64,000 nucleotides of DNA from contig NZ_CP121473.1 in NCBI RefSeq assembly GCF_033954455.1, positions 3,272,501 to 3,336,500 on the forward strand. Reading direction: 5' to 3'. The first letter of the stretch is position 1. Each line of letters begins with the position of its first letter. The DNA comes from Thiorhodovibrio litoralis. GTDB lineage: Bacteria > Pseudomonadota > Gammaproteobacteria > Chromatiales > Chromatiaceae. The notes beneath the pieces are model-generated. The model did no database searches. It saw only the letters and a list, made by a program, of their open reading frames with translations, and was not told where the DNA came from. A program made the position numbers and the translations under genes. Positions 30,731 through 40,100 of the stretch are shown here, one piece after another.

Positions 30731-31282
30731 ATGACCAGCAGCCTCCCGTCGGCAATCGCCGAACTCCGCCTTCTTGTCGGCTTTCTTGGCGAGAAATCCC
30801 AGCATCACTGGTGGCCTAGCAGTTTTCTGGCACCCACCAGCGAGGCATTCCTGCTGCCGGTTTTCCCACGCACCACCTTGCTGGCTCAGTATCACGGGGC
30901 TTGCGAGGCCGCCCGTCTCCGCCACGACGAGCACGTCGGCATCGGTCGTCATTACCATCTTTACCGTCTGCCAGAAGCGCTGGAGCAATCAATGGCCGAG
31001 GCGGTCGCCGCCCCCGACTTCGCCTCTCGCGTTAAGCCACGGCTGACATCAGTCGACTCCGCCCTTGCGCGACTGGCTGAATGGGCGAAATCAGCGGCTG
31101 CCACGCCAGCGGACGCCGCGCCAAAGACTGCCAAGCCAAACTCGGAACGCTCTGAAGGCCCGGTCCTGCTGGGCCACTTCGATAGCGACCAACTCACCGC
31201 GCTGATGCAGCGCTGCGCGGGACACTACCAAGACGCATTAGTCGCCGGTTATCAGTGCTTTCCCTATCTAAAAGCCAGTTGA
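30731..31282 (+). CDS. brxE: BREX protein BrxE
   Basis: 183 residues, first gene of the BREX run. The N-terminal 80 residues (LRLLVGFLGEK, WWPSSFLAP, EAFLLPVFPRT, YHGACEAARLRHDEHVG) look like the BrxE family, known mainly from type 6 BREX; this is recognition by eye without a search. The middle (about 110-140) is Ala/Pro/Lys-rich linker. AAGGA lies nine bases before the ATG, and the stop shares one base with brxA (TGATG), so it is coupled to the operon. Molecular role unknown. The 280 bases upstream are less GC-rich and must hold the operon promoter, but I could not fix its boxes. Confidence 0.75.
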   Translation: MTSSLPSAIAELRLLVGFLGEKSQHHWWPSSFLAPTSEAFLLPVFPRTTLLAQYHGACEAARLRHDEHVGIGRHYHLYRLPEALEQSMAEAVAAPDFASRVKPRLTSVDSALARLAEWAKSAAATPADAAPKTAKPNSERSEGPVLLGHFDSDQLTALMQRCAGHYQDALVAGYQCFPYLKAS

Positions 31283-32082
31283 TGCCCGAGACCCCAGGCT
31301 TTTATACCACCCAACTCCAGGCTGGCCTGGGCATGGTGGAGGAGACCCGATTATTGCTAGGCCTCTATCAGCCCGGCATGAACAGCGCGCAGCTCTGCGA
31401 CGCGGCGCTCGGTTCCGGCCAATTTCCGCTGGTGTCAGCCCGACGATTAAGAAACATCGTGGCCGAATGTTTCGCCCCGAGGTATCTGAAACATGAGGCC
31501 GCGGTTCACCTCAAGCCGCTTGCCGAGGTGCTGCCCACCCGCGAACTGGTGCAATTTCTGCTGGTGTTTACCGCCCAGGCCAATCGGATTCTGGCCGACT
31601 TTATTCGCGACATCTACTGGCCCAGCTACAGCGCGGGCCGACCTGGCATCAACAAAACCGAGGCCACGGATTTTGTAAAGAACGCCGTCCGCGACGGCAA
31701 AACCCGAACACCCTGGTCGGAATCCACCGTGCGCCGGGTCTCGGGCTACTTGCTCGGCTGTTGCGCAGATTTTGGTCTGGTCTCCGCTGGACGTTCGTCA
31801 ACCAGGCACATCCAAGCGGTGCGCATTCAACCGATGACTGTGCTGTTTTTTGCCTATCATCTGCACTTTTCGGCGCTGAGCGACCATGCCGTGCTGAGCC
31901 ATGATCTTTGGGGTTTATTCGGGCTTGAGCCCGCTGATGTCCGGGAAGAATTCAAGCGCCTGGCCAGCAACGGCTGGTGGATTATTCAGTCCGCCGCCGG
32001 CAGCACGCGCTTGACCTGGCCACTGCCAAACATGGAGGAGGTAACGCGTGTCATCGCCGCCCCTGTCAGCAATCAAGGCTGA
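31282..32082 (+). CDS. brxA: BREX protein BrxA (DUF1819)
   Basis: 266 residues; a small DNA-binding-type BREX core protein needed for the system in type 1 examples. The start FYTTQLQAGLGMVEETRLLL and the later KARTP-like segment TRTPWSESTVRRVSGYLLGC match DUF1819. The ATG at 31282 is preferred over an upstream TTG because it overlaps the brxE stop. It overlaps brxB by 35 bases, which indicates tight coupling. Confidence 0.9.
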   Translation: MPETPGFYTTQLQAGLGMVEETRLLLGLYQPGMNSAQLCDAALGSGQFPLVSARRLRNIVAECFAPRYLKHEAAVHLKPLAEVLPTRELVQFLLVFTAQANRILADFIRDIYWPSYSAGRPGINKTEATDFVKNAVRDGKTRTPWSESTVRRVSGYLLGCCADFGLVSAGRSSTRHIQAVRIQPMTVLFFAYHLHFSALSDHAVLSHDLWGLFGLEPADVREEFKRLASNGWWIIQSAAGSTRLTWPLPNMEEVTRVIAAPVSNQG

Positions 32083-32644
32083 TTTCGATGAACTCATGCA
32101 TCGCATCAAAGCCGGCCGCGACTTTGCCCATGCGAGCTTCGAGCCGATCTTCTACCTGGTGTTCTCGCCCCAGGCCCTGCTTGAAGTCAAGCGGCAGACG
32201 CCGGCCTGGGAGGCCCGGCTCGCCAATGATGGCTGGGAGGTCCAGCGCTTTTCCATCGCCGAGGCCATTCGAGCGATTCTGGACGAACAACCGGAATTCA
32301 TCCGCGACCTGTGGCAACGCCAGGATGCCAAGGCGCCCTTGGACTGGACCAAGACCAACAACGCATTGACCGGCGCCATCACCAAGAATGCCGCTCTGGC
32401 ATCCCGGCTGGAACAACAGCTCGAGCGCATGGAAGGCAACACCAACGCCATTTTGCTGGTCACGGACCTCGAAGCCCTGCACCCCTATCTGCGCATTGGC
32501 TCCATCGAGGGACATCTGCTCGGCCGCTTCAACGTCCCGACCATTTTTTTCTATCCCGGCGTGCGCACCGGCAAGACGCGGCTGAAATTCCTCGGCTTTT
32601 ATCCAGAAGACGGCAACTATCGCTCAGTGCACGTTGGCGGCTAA
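32048..32644 (+). CDS. brxB: BREX protein BrxB (DUF1788)
   Basis: 198 residues. It starts with GTG at 32048, with GGAGGAGG six bases upstream, inside the end of brxA. The C-terminal half has the DUF1788 pattern: LLVTDLEALHPYLRIGSIEGHL then PTIFFYPGVRTGKTRLKFLGFY. BrxB is a BREX core protein that in type 1 systems contacts PglZ and other components; its activity is not defined. It is 21 bases from brxC. Confidence 0.9.
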   Translation: MSSPPLSAIKADFDELMHRIKAGRDFAHASFEPIFYLVFSPQALLEVKRQTPAWEARLANDGWEVQRFSIAEAIRAILDEQPEFIRDLWQRQDAKAPLDWTKTNNALTGAITKNAALASRLEQQLERMEGNTNAILLVTDLEALHPYLRIGSIEGHLLGRFNVPTIFFYPGVRTGKTRLKFLGFYPEDGNYRSVHVGG

Positions 32645-32665
32645 TTTCATTAAGGGAAGCTCGGC

Positions 32666-35600
32666 ATGGACATCAAACAACTCTTCGACAGCAGCAAAGA
32701 CATCTACCGCACCATCGAGAAGGTCATCACCTATGGTGTCGCGCAAGAGACGCGCCTGAAGGCGGAGATTTCCGAATACGTCGTCACCGACAGCATCGAG
32801 GAACAGCTCGAGAAACTGCTCGACAAGATGGAAGCCGCCATGGAGGCCGGCGGCGAGAACGAGGTCGGGATCTGGGTGTCGGGCTTCTATGGGTCGGGCA
32901 AGAGCTCCTTCACCAAGTATCTGGGCCTGGCCTTTGATGATCGCGTCACCATCGACGGTCTTCCCTTTCTGCATCACCTGCAAAATCGGCTCAAGAAAAG
33001 CACCACCAAGGCGCGCATAGCGGCTGTGGCCAAGAAATACCCCGCCGCCGTGCTGATGCTGGACCTGGCCAGCGAGCAGGTCGCCGGCGCCACCATGGAA
33101 GAAGTCTCCACCGTCCTCTACTACAAGGTGCTGCAATGGGGTGGCTATTCGCGCAATCTCAAGGTGGCCGCCTTCGAGCGCCGCGCCAAACAAGACGGCC
33201 GCCACGATGAATTCCTAAACCTCTTCGGTGAGCTCACCCAGGGTCAAGCCTGGGCCGATTATCGCAACGATGACTTGGTGGTGGACAGCGTCATGCCCGA
33301 GCTCGCCCACCGGATGTATCCCCATCTGTTCCGCACCCCCGGCGCTTTCAGCACTGAAACCAGCGAGATCATCCGCTTCGAGAACGACCGCGTGGCGGAA
33401 ATGATCGAGATTGCCCGCGAGGCCAGCGGCCGCGACTACATCATCTTTGTGGTCGACGAGGTCGGGCAGTATGTAGGCTCGCGGCAAAACCTCATCCTCA
33501 ACCTCGACGGCCTGGGCAAGAACCTCAAGGCCATCGGCAACGGCAAGGTGTTGTTCATCGGCACCGCCCAGCAGCGCCTGACCGAGGACGATGCCAGCGC
33601 CGCGCTCAACTCCCAGCAACTGTTCAAGCTGAAGGATCGCTTTCCCATCCAGATCGACCTGGAAGCCAGCGACATCAAAGAGATCTGCACCAACCGCCTG
33701 CTCGGCAAGTCACCCACCGGCGAGGCAGAAGTGGGCCGGCTGTTCGACCAACACGGCCAGAGCCTGCGCCACCACACCAAGCTCGAAGACGCGCGCGCCT
33801 ACGGGGCCGACTTTGATCGCCAGACCTTCATCGACCTCTATCCCTTCCTGCCCGCCCATTTCGACATCTTGCTCCACCTGTTAGGTGCCCTGGCCAAGTC
33901 CACCGGCGGCATCGGTCTGCGCTCGGCCATCAAGGTGATCCAGGACATTCTGGTCGAAGGGCCGGACGGCAAAACCCCTATCGCCAACCAACCCCTGGGC
34001 TGGCTGGCCACCACCGTGACCCTGTTCGACGCTCTGGAGCGCGACATCCGCCGCGCCTTCCCCTCCTGGCACCAAGCGGTTGGCAAGGTCAAGATCCGCT
34101 TTCCGGACGCCGAACTCCATCAGCAAATCGGCAAAAGCATCTGCGTCTTGCAGATCCTCGGCAATCTGCCCATCTCGCGCCACAATGTCGCCAGCCTGAT
34201 GCACCCGAGCGTGGCCTCACCCGCGCTCAACGACCGCATCGAGCCCGCCATTGAGGATCTGCTCAAGGACACCATCGTCCCCTTGGGCGAGAAAGACGGC
34301 GTGTTGGCCTTTCACAGCGAAAAACTCAACGAAATCGAGCAGGAACGCGCCAAGATTCCCCTGCGCGCCATCGAACTGCGGCGCGTCCGCAACGAGGCCC
34401 TGCAAGACACCTACACCCCGCTGCCAGCCACCCAGCTCAACAACACCTTCTCGGTGACCACCGGCCTGAAGGCGCAGTCGGCGAGCGGCATCCCCGCCAG
34501 CCTGACGGGAGACCGCAACCCCATTCAAACCCTGGTTGAACTGGTCGAGCCCAGCGAGTACGAGACCGCCAAAATCCGCCTGAGCGACGAAAGCCGCCAG
34601 CCAAGCGCCAAGCAAACCATCTTTCTGCTCGGCCGCGACGCGCCGGAGATGAACGAGCTGGTCAGCGAGATAGTCCGCGGCCGCGAAATCGTCAACAAAT
34701 ACCGCAACGACCCGGATCAGGAAGTCAAGGACTACTGCAACGCGCAAAGCGACCGCGCCGCCCGACTGCTGAATCAACTCGGGCGCCAGATTGGCGCCAG
34801 TCTCACCAAGGGGTCCTTCATCTTCCGCGGCGAGCTGAGCGCGGTGGACAGCTTCAACCAAGACCTGATCGAGGCCGCGCGCAAGCACCTGGCCAAGGTC
34901 GCCGCCCAGGTGTTCGACCGTCATGCCGAGGCACCGGTGCGCGCCAGCACCGATCTGGCCGAGAAGTTCCTGCGACAGGGCAACCTGGCCGGCATGACCG
35001 CCCAGATCGACCCCCTGGGCCTGGTCAAACTCCAGGGCGGCCAGGGCAGCATCGACACCCAACACAAGGCCCTGACCAGCATCAGGGACCAAATCGAACG
35101 CCAGGGTAGCCTCGAGGGCAAGCGCCTGAGCGACCTCTTTGCCGACGCCCCCTTCGGCTGGTCACCCGATACCCTGCGCTACCTGGTGGCCGCCCTGCTG
35201 GTGGCTGGGGAGATCAAGCTCAAACTGGCTGGGCGCGAGATCACCGTCAACGGCCAGCAGGCCATCGACGCGCTCAAGACCAACACCAGTTTCAAATCCG
35301 TTGGGATCAGCCTGCGCGACAACAAACCCTCGATGGAGATGCTCGCCCGCGCGGCTCAGCGCCTCACCAGCTTGGCGGGCGACAGCATCGTCCCGCTCGA
35401 AGACATCATCAGCAAAACCACCGCCAAGCTGTTCTCTGACCTCCAGCACCAGTTCGCGCCTCTGGCCGCCACCCTGCGCAGCCTCGATCTGCCCGGCGCC
35501 GAGCGGCTCGATCAACTCGCGAGCGACATCAAGGCCATTCTCGCCACCGATGCCTCCGACGCGGTGCAGCGTCTGGGCGCGGAAACCTCCGAACTGTTCG

Positions 35601-36304
35601 ACAGCCTGGAATGGGCCAGAAGCCTCAAGCAGGCGATGACCCAGGGGCTGGAGACCACCCTGGACGACCTGCGCCGCCACCTGCGCGACATCCACGCCCT
35701 GCCAAGCCACGGCACCCCCGGGCACCTGCGCCAAGCCCTTGGCGAGCCGATGGCGGACCTCGAGCAACGTCTGCAACACCCAGACTTTTATAAATACGCC
35801 ACCGACTTCGCCAGCAGTCTCACCGAGTTGCAAACCCAGGTACGCGACGCCGTCAAGCAAATGCAACACGATCAGGCCCAGCGCCTGCGCGATGCCGAGG
35901 ACGACCTAGGCCGCCTACCCGAATGGCCCGAGCTCAGCCACCAAGATCGCAACAACGCCCTGGCCGATCTGCACAACCTCGCCTCCCAGGCCAGCGAGGA
36001 CCTCACCGGCCTGCGCGACCTGATCAACCAGGAATACAGCATCCAGAACGAAGTCCAAGACATCAAAAACCGCATCCACCTGCGCGGCCAACAGATCCTG
36101 CAAGAGCGCCTGCGCGCGGAACAGGAACAAGCCGTCAAGGACGGCCAAGCCACCATCTGCCGCCAACAGGCCCTGAAAGCGCGCATCACCAGCATTCAGG
36201 ACCTGGACCGGCTAATCCGCGACTTACAACAACTGCGCGGTGAGTTGCAGTATGCGGCTGAATTTGAATTGAAGATTGACTTGGAACCAGGCACCCTTCG
36301 CTAA
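32666..36304 (+). CDS. brxC: BREX ATPase BrxC (DUF499)
   Basis: 1212 residues, the large P-loop ATPase of BREX. Walker A GFYGSGKS is at 73-80 and Walker B IIFVVDEVG at about 259-267. The C-terminal third is rich in coiled-coil-like Gln/Glu/Arg/Leu stretches (about 1000-1190). It is intact and in the usual place after brxB. GGGAAG precedes the ATG. A small GC hairpin follows the stop, and the next BREX gene, pglX, is about 0.9 kb away beyond an inserted gene pair. Confidence 0.95.
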   Translation: MDIKQLFDSSKDIYRTIEKVITYGVAQETRLKAEISEYVVTDSIEEQLEKLLDKMEAAMEAGGENEVGIWVSGFYGSGKSSFTKYLGLAFDDRVTIDGLPFLHHLQNRLKKSTTKARIAAVAKKYPAAVLMLDLASEQVAGATMEEVSTVLYYKVLQWGGYSRNLKVAAFERRAKQDGRHDEFLNLFGELTQGQAWADYRNDDLVVDSVMPELAHRMYPHLFRTPGAFSTETSEIIRFENDRVAEMIEIAREASGRDYIIFVVDEVGQYVGSRQNLILNLDGLGKNLKAIGNGKVLFIGTAQQRLTEDDASAALNSQQLFKLKDRFPIQIDLEASDIKEICTNRLLGKSPTGEAEVGRLFDQHGQSLRHHTKLEDARAYGADFDRQTFIDLYPFLPAHFDILLHLLGALAKSTGGIGLRSAIKVIQDILVEGPDGKTPIANQPLGWLATTVTLFDALERDIRRAFPSWHQAVGKVKIRFPDAELHQQIGKSICVLQILGNLPISRHNVASLMHPSVASPALNDRIEPAIEDLLKDTIVPLGEKDGVLAFHSEKLNEIEQERAKIPLRAIELRRVRNEALQDTYTPLPATQLNNTFSVTTGLKAQSASGIPASLTGDRNPIQTLVELVEPSEYETAKIRLSDESRQPSAKQTIFLLGRDAPEMNELVSEIVRGREIVNKYRNDPDQEVKDYCNAQSDRAARLLNQLGRQIGASLTKGSFIFRGELSAVDSFNQDLIEAARKHLAKVAAQVFDRHAEAPVRASTDLAEKFLRQGNLAGMTAQIDPLGLVKLQGGQGSIDTQHKALTSIRDQIERQGSLEGKRLSDLFADAPFGWSPDTLRYLVAALLVAGEIKLKLAGREITVNGQQAIDALKTNTSFKSVGISLRDNKPSMEMLARAAQRLTSLAGDSIVPLEDIISKTTAKLFSDLQHQFAPLAATLRSLDLPGAERLDQLASDIKAILATDASDAVQRLGAETSELFDSLEWARSLKQAMTQGLETTLDDLRRHLRDIHALPSHGTPGHLRQALGEPMADLEQRLQHPDFYKYATDFASSLTELQTQVRDAVKQMQHDQAQRLRDAEDDLGRLPEWPELSHQDRNNALADLHNLASQASEDLTGLRDLINQEYSIQNEVQDIKNRIHLRGQQILQERLRAEQEQAVKDGQATICRQQALKARITSIQDLDRLIRDLQQLRGELQYAAEFELKIDLEPGTLR

Positions 36305-36309
36305 GTTTC

Positions 36310-36323
36310 GCGCCAAATGGCGC
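36310..36323 (+). terminator. short palindrome after brxC
   Basis: GCGCC-AAAT-GGCGC lies 6 bases after the brxC stop, followed by ATTCCGTTTT. The stem is only five or six pairs, so it is at best a weak terminator or attenuator before the inserted toxin-antitoxin-like pair. Confidence 0.3.
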
Positions 36324-36402
36324 ATTCCGTTTTGGCCGCAAGCATCAGCAGACCGCAACCGCAAAAGCCTATCATCGCCTCTCTTAAGAACAGCAAGACG
36401 CC

Positions 36403-36648
36403 ATGGAAAAAACGATGAGCACCACATTTGATCGCATCACCATCGATCCTGAGCAAATGAACGGGCAGCCATGCATCAGGAGCATGCGACTGACTGTCAA
36501 ACGGGTCGTCGAAGCAGCGGCTCTTTATCCCGATCGTGCCGAGCTCAAACAGGAGTATCCCGAGCTCGAGGACGAGGATATCCGCCAAGCGCTTGAGTAC
36601 GCAGCCGCGAGCCTGGATGATCAGGTGATCTATCTGGATGCGGCATGA
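36403..36648 (+). CDS. DUF433 antitoxin-like protein
   Basis: 81 residues (or 77 from a second ATG at 36415). The segment ITIDPEQMNGQPCIRSMRLTV followed by EYPELEDEDIRQALEYAA is the DUF433 pattern, a small winged-helix family that often accompanies DUF5615 PIN-like proteins. Its stop overlaps the next ATG (ATGA). It most likely acts as the antitoxin and autoregulator of the pair. It interrupts the BREX operon between brxC and pglX. Confidence 0.85.
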   Translation: MEKTMSTTFDRITIDPEQMNGQPCIRSMRLTVKRVVEAAALYPDRAELKQEYPELEDEDIRQALEYAAASLDDQVIYLDAA

Positions 36649-37040
36649 TTCGTTTTTTGTTGGATCAAGGCTTGCCTCGCAGCACCGTTCAACACTTGGC
36701 AGCCTGTGGCTTTAACGTCTGCCATGTTGCCGATATTGGTTACAGCCGCGCCTCAGACGCGGAAATCTCCAACTTGGCGCAAGAGCAAGATCGCGTGATT
36801 GTCACCCTTGACTCGGATTTTCACCGACTGCTCGCGATGAGTGGCGACAACGGCCCTTCGGTGATCCGCCTTAGACGGGAAGGACTTCGCGGCTCTGATG
36901 TCGCCAAGCTGGTTCAACGTGTTGCGGGACAATTCGCTGATCGAATCCAGAGCGGTGTGATGGTCACAATCACAAAGCGCTCAATACGCCTTCGTGGGTT
37001 GCCACTGGAAAAGGTGTCATCGACGTTTTCTCCACGCTAA
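36645..37040 (+). CDS. DUF5615 PIN-like toxin candidate
   Basis: 131 residues. The PIN-like start MIRFLLDQGLPRSTVQHL has its Asp at position 7, and VTLDSDFHRLL holds the second acidic cluster, both typical of DUF5615. A ribonuclease function is presumed for the family. It overlaps the DUF433 gene by 4 bases. Base composition is a little less GC-rich than the BREX genes. A 153-base gap separates it from pglX. Confidence 0.85.
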   Translation: MIRFLLDQGLPRSTVQHLAACGFNVCHVADIGYSRASDAEISNLAQEQDRVIVTLDSDFHRLLAMSGDNGPSVIRLRREGLRGSDVAKLVQRVAGQFADRIQSGVMVTITKRSIRLRGLPLEKVSSTFSPR

Positions 37041-37193
37041 GAGCCGCATTTTCACAATTTCCTAGGCGTCCTAGTCTGTAACCTGGACGATTGAGTACAC
37101 CGAGCCAGCCAAGTTGTCGTATTCATTGGATATCGCAGCAAAATTTACCGTAAATCTTGATTGACGCGCCAAAAGACTCAGGAACACCCCCCC

Positions 37194-40100
37194 ATGGCCT
37201 TCGACAAAGCCACCCGCAACGCCCTGCAGAAATTCGTCGCCCGCGCCCGGCGGCTGCTCAGCGACGAATTCACTCGCCAACTGCAGGCCAGCCATGGCAT
37301 GGACCCCACCTCCGGCGTCGTCGCCGACATGGCCGCCCTGAGCCACCTCGACAACCAGCAACTGCAAACCGCCGCCATTCTGCGCGAGACCCTGCACCAC
37401 TACCTGGCCGTCACCCCCGGCAAGAGCGCCCAGGAGCGCGGTCAACAGGTCCTGCAGCGCATGGTGCGCGAACAAGCCTTCACCCTGCTCAACCGGCTCG
37501 CCGCCCTGCGCATGGCCGAGTCCCGTGGCGTGCTATTCGAGTCCCTCACCAAGGGCCAAGCCTCGCAAGGCTTTCAGCTCTACCAGATGGTCGCCGGCAC
37601 TGCCCTGGGCGAGGTCGGCGACGTCTATCGCCAGTATCTCCTCAGCCTGTTCGACGAACTCGGCCAGGATCTCCCCGTCCTCTTCGACCGCTACAGCCCC
37701 CAGGGCCTGCTGTTCCCCAAGGACTCGGTCCTGCTCGAACTCATCGACGCCATCAACCACCCCGACATCGTCCACCTCTGGGCCGAAGACGAAACCATCG
37801 GCTGGATCTACCAGTATTACAACGACCCGGACGAGCGCAAGAAAATGCGCGCCGCATCCGCCGCCCCGCGCAACGCGCGCGAACTGGCGGTGCGCAACCA
37901 ATTCTTCACCCCGCGGTATGTGGTCGAATTCCTCACCGACAACACCCTGGGGCGCATTTGGTACGAAATGACCCAGGGCCAAACGCGGCTGGTCGACCAA
38001 TGCCGCTACCTGGTGCGCCGCCCAACCGAAATCTTCCTGAACCCAGGCGAGGCCGCACCCGAGCTGCCCGAGACCGAAGGACTGAGCCAGGAGGAATTGC
38101 TCCGGCAACCGGTCTACATTCCCCACCGCCCGCTGAAAGACCCGCGCGACATACGCTTGCTCGACCCGGCCTGTGGCTCCATGCACTTCGGCCTCTATGG
38201 CTTTGACCTCTTCGAGACCATCTACGAGGAAGCCTGGGACCAAGGGCTTTGTCCAGCACTGCAACAGGCCTATGCCTCGAAAGAAGACTTTCTCAAAGAC
38301 GTTCCGCGCCTGATCATCGAGCACAACATCCACGGCATCGACATCGACCCGCGCGCGGTGCAGATCGCCGGACTGTCGCTGTGGCTTCGTGCCCAACGCA
38401 GTTGGCTCAATCAGGGCGTCAAAACCGAGAATCGCCCCCGGATTCGCCGCTCCAACGTCGTCTGCGCCGAACCCATGCCCGGCAGCGCCGAACAATTGGA
38501 AGCCTTCATCGCCACCCTCGGCTCGCCGCTGCTCGGCGACCTGGTCCGGATCGTCTTCGACAAAATGCAACTGGCCGGCGAAGCCGGGGCACTGCTGAAG
38601 ATCGAGGACGAGATCCGCATCGCCATCGAAGCGGCACGGGAGCAGTGGCGCACCCAACAGGACGATTTGTTTACCCGTCAGGATGCATCCGAGGCAGACT
38701 TCTTCGACACCGCCGAGCAACAGGTCATGGATGCGCTGCGCGCCTATGCCGAGCAGGCGGATGTCCATGCCTACCAACGGCGGTTGTTTGCTGAGGATGC
38801 GGCAAGGGGATTTGCTTTCATTGATTTGTGTCGGAAGCGCTATGACGTGGTGGTGATGAATCCGCCGTTTGGTGAGCCTTCTGAAGCCCTCGCTCCATGG
38901 CTTGAAAAAAGATTCACTGACTTCAATAAAAATATTCTTTGTGCATTCCTTTTCCAAGCGTATAAAATACGCACCCCTGGCGGAAAAGTTGGTTCAATTT
39001 ATGATCGCACTGCCGTCATTAAAAATACGTACGAGAAATTTCGGCTTGCATTTTTTGTTGCAGATGATCGCTTACATGCTCACTGCGATCTCGGTTGGGA
39101 TGTTCTTGACGCGAATGTCGAAGCCACATCATCAATACTTGGTGAAGCGCAACCACCTCATGCAGCTACGTTTTTTGACGTTCGACTCTCAACGCCCGAT
39201 CAAAAGGGTCCACAATTGCTTCAGCACATCCAATCTGTTCGTAAAGAATCAGGTTCCGGATTTTGTGTCTCTTTTGGAAGTTTATTTTCACGTTTTCCAA
39301 ATGCAGTTCTTGGGTACGACTTTCCAGACATCGTAAAGCAATGGTTTGCGACTTTACCAAGTTTTGAAGATCAAGGAGTGCAGGTTATCGCTGGTCACAC
39401 AATTCTTTCTGATAGATATTTTCGAAGCTGGTGGGAAATTCCTCTTTATGATGCATTCCACCCTGAAGCAAGCTGGCAACGTCTTTATAATGGAGGGGAA
39501 TATTCTCGGTTTAATTCTCCACTCTGTGATGCAGTTTTTTATGGTAAAGACGGGTCTCTAATCTCGGAAAACACATCCACCATTCTAAGAAATCTTCGGC
39601 TACAACAAAAAGGAGTTATTGGGTTTGGTAAACGCGGGGAATTTATCGATGCTCACGTCCTTCCCAAAGGGTTTATCTCATCAGTTGAAGGGCAGGCAGT
39701 AGTCATTCGTGCAAATGCTAACGTTAAAGCAACGCTCGCAATTTTAAATAGCACTTTGTTTCAAGCAGTAATCAACCTTTACTGCGGTCAGCACAAGTAC
39801 CCTGGTTATGTTCATTTATTTCCTTGTCCGGATTGGTCAAACGACGACCTTATAGTCGCAGGCGAATCGGCTTTCCAGGCATTTCGCGCCAAAGAAAGGC
39901 TTGAAACAGGAGATGAAACTAATCCGCGTTTTTTGAACTCTGAATCACTACTTCCTTGGAATAACAAGGCAACGGAGCGATTTCGAATTATCGCAGAGGA
40001 CATTAGTGTTAACGAAGCAAGGTTGAATGGAGCAATCCTTGATGCATATGGTGGCAGGGAAGCAGCCGAATCATTCATCAACCCATATATTCAACGCGAA

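Noticed and set aside
32311-32937. 208-codon frame bridging brxB and brxC
   Set aside because: Arg/His-rich out-of-frame translation of two well-supported genes.
34217-35092. 291-codon minus-strand frame within brxC
   Set aside because: Shadow of a high-GC gene; no start signal or domain.
37533-38957. 474-codon open frame on the minus strand across pglX
   Set aside because: It lies antisense to a gene with clear methylase motifs; GC-rich codon bias makes the opposite strand open. No recognisable domain.
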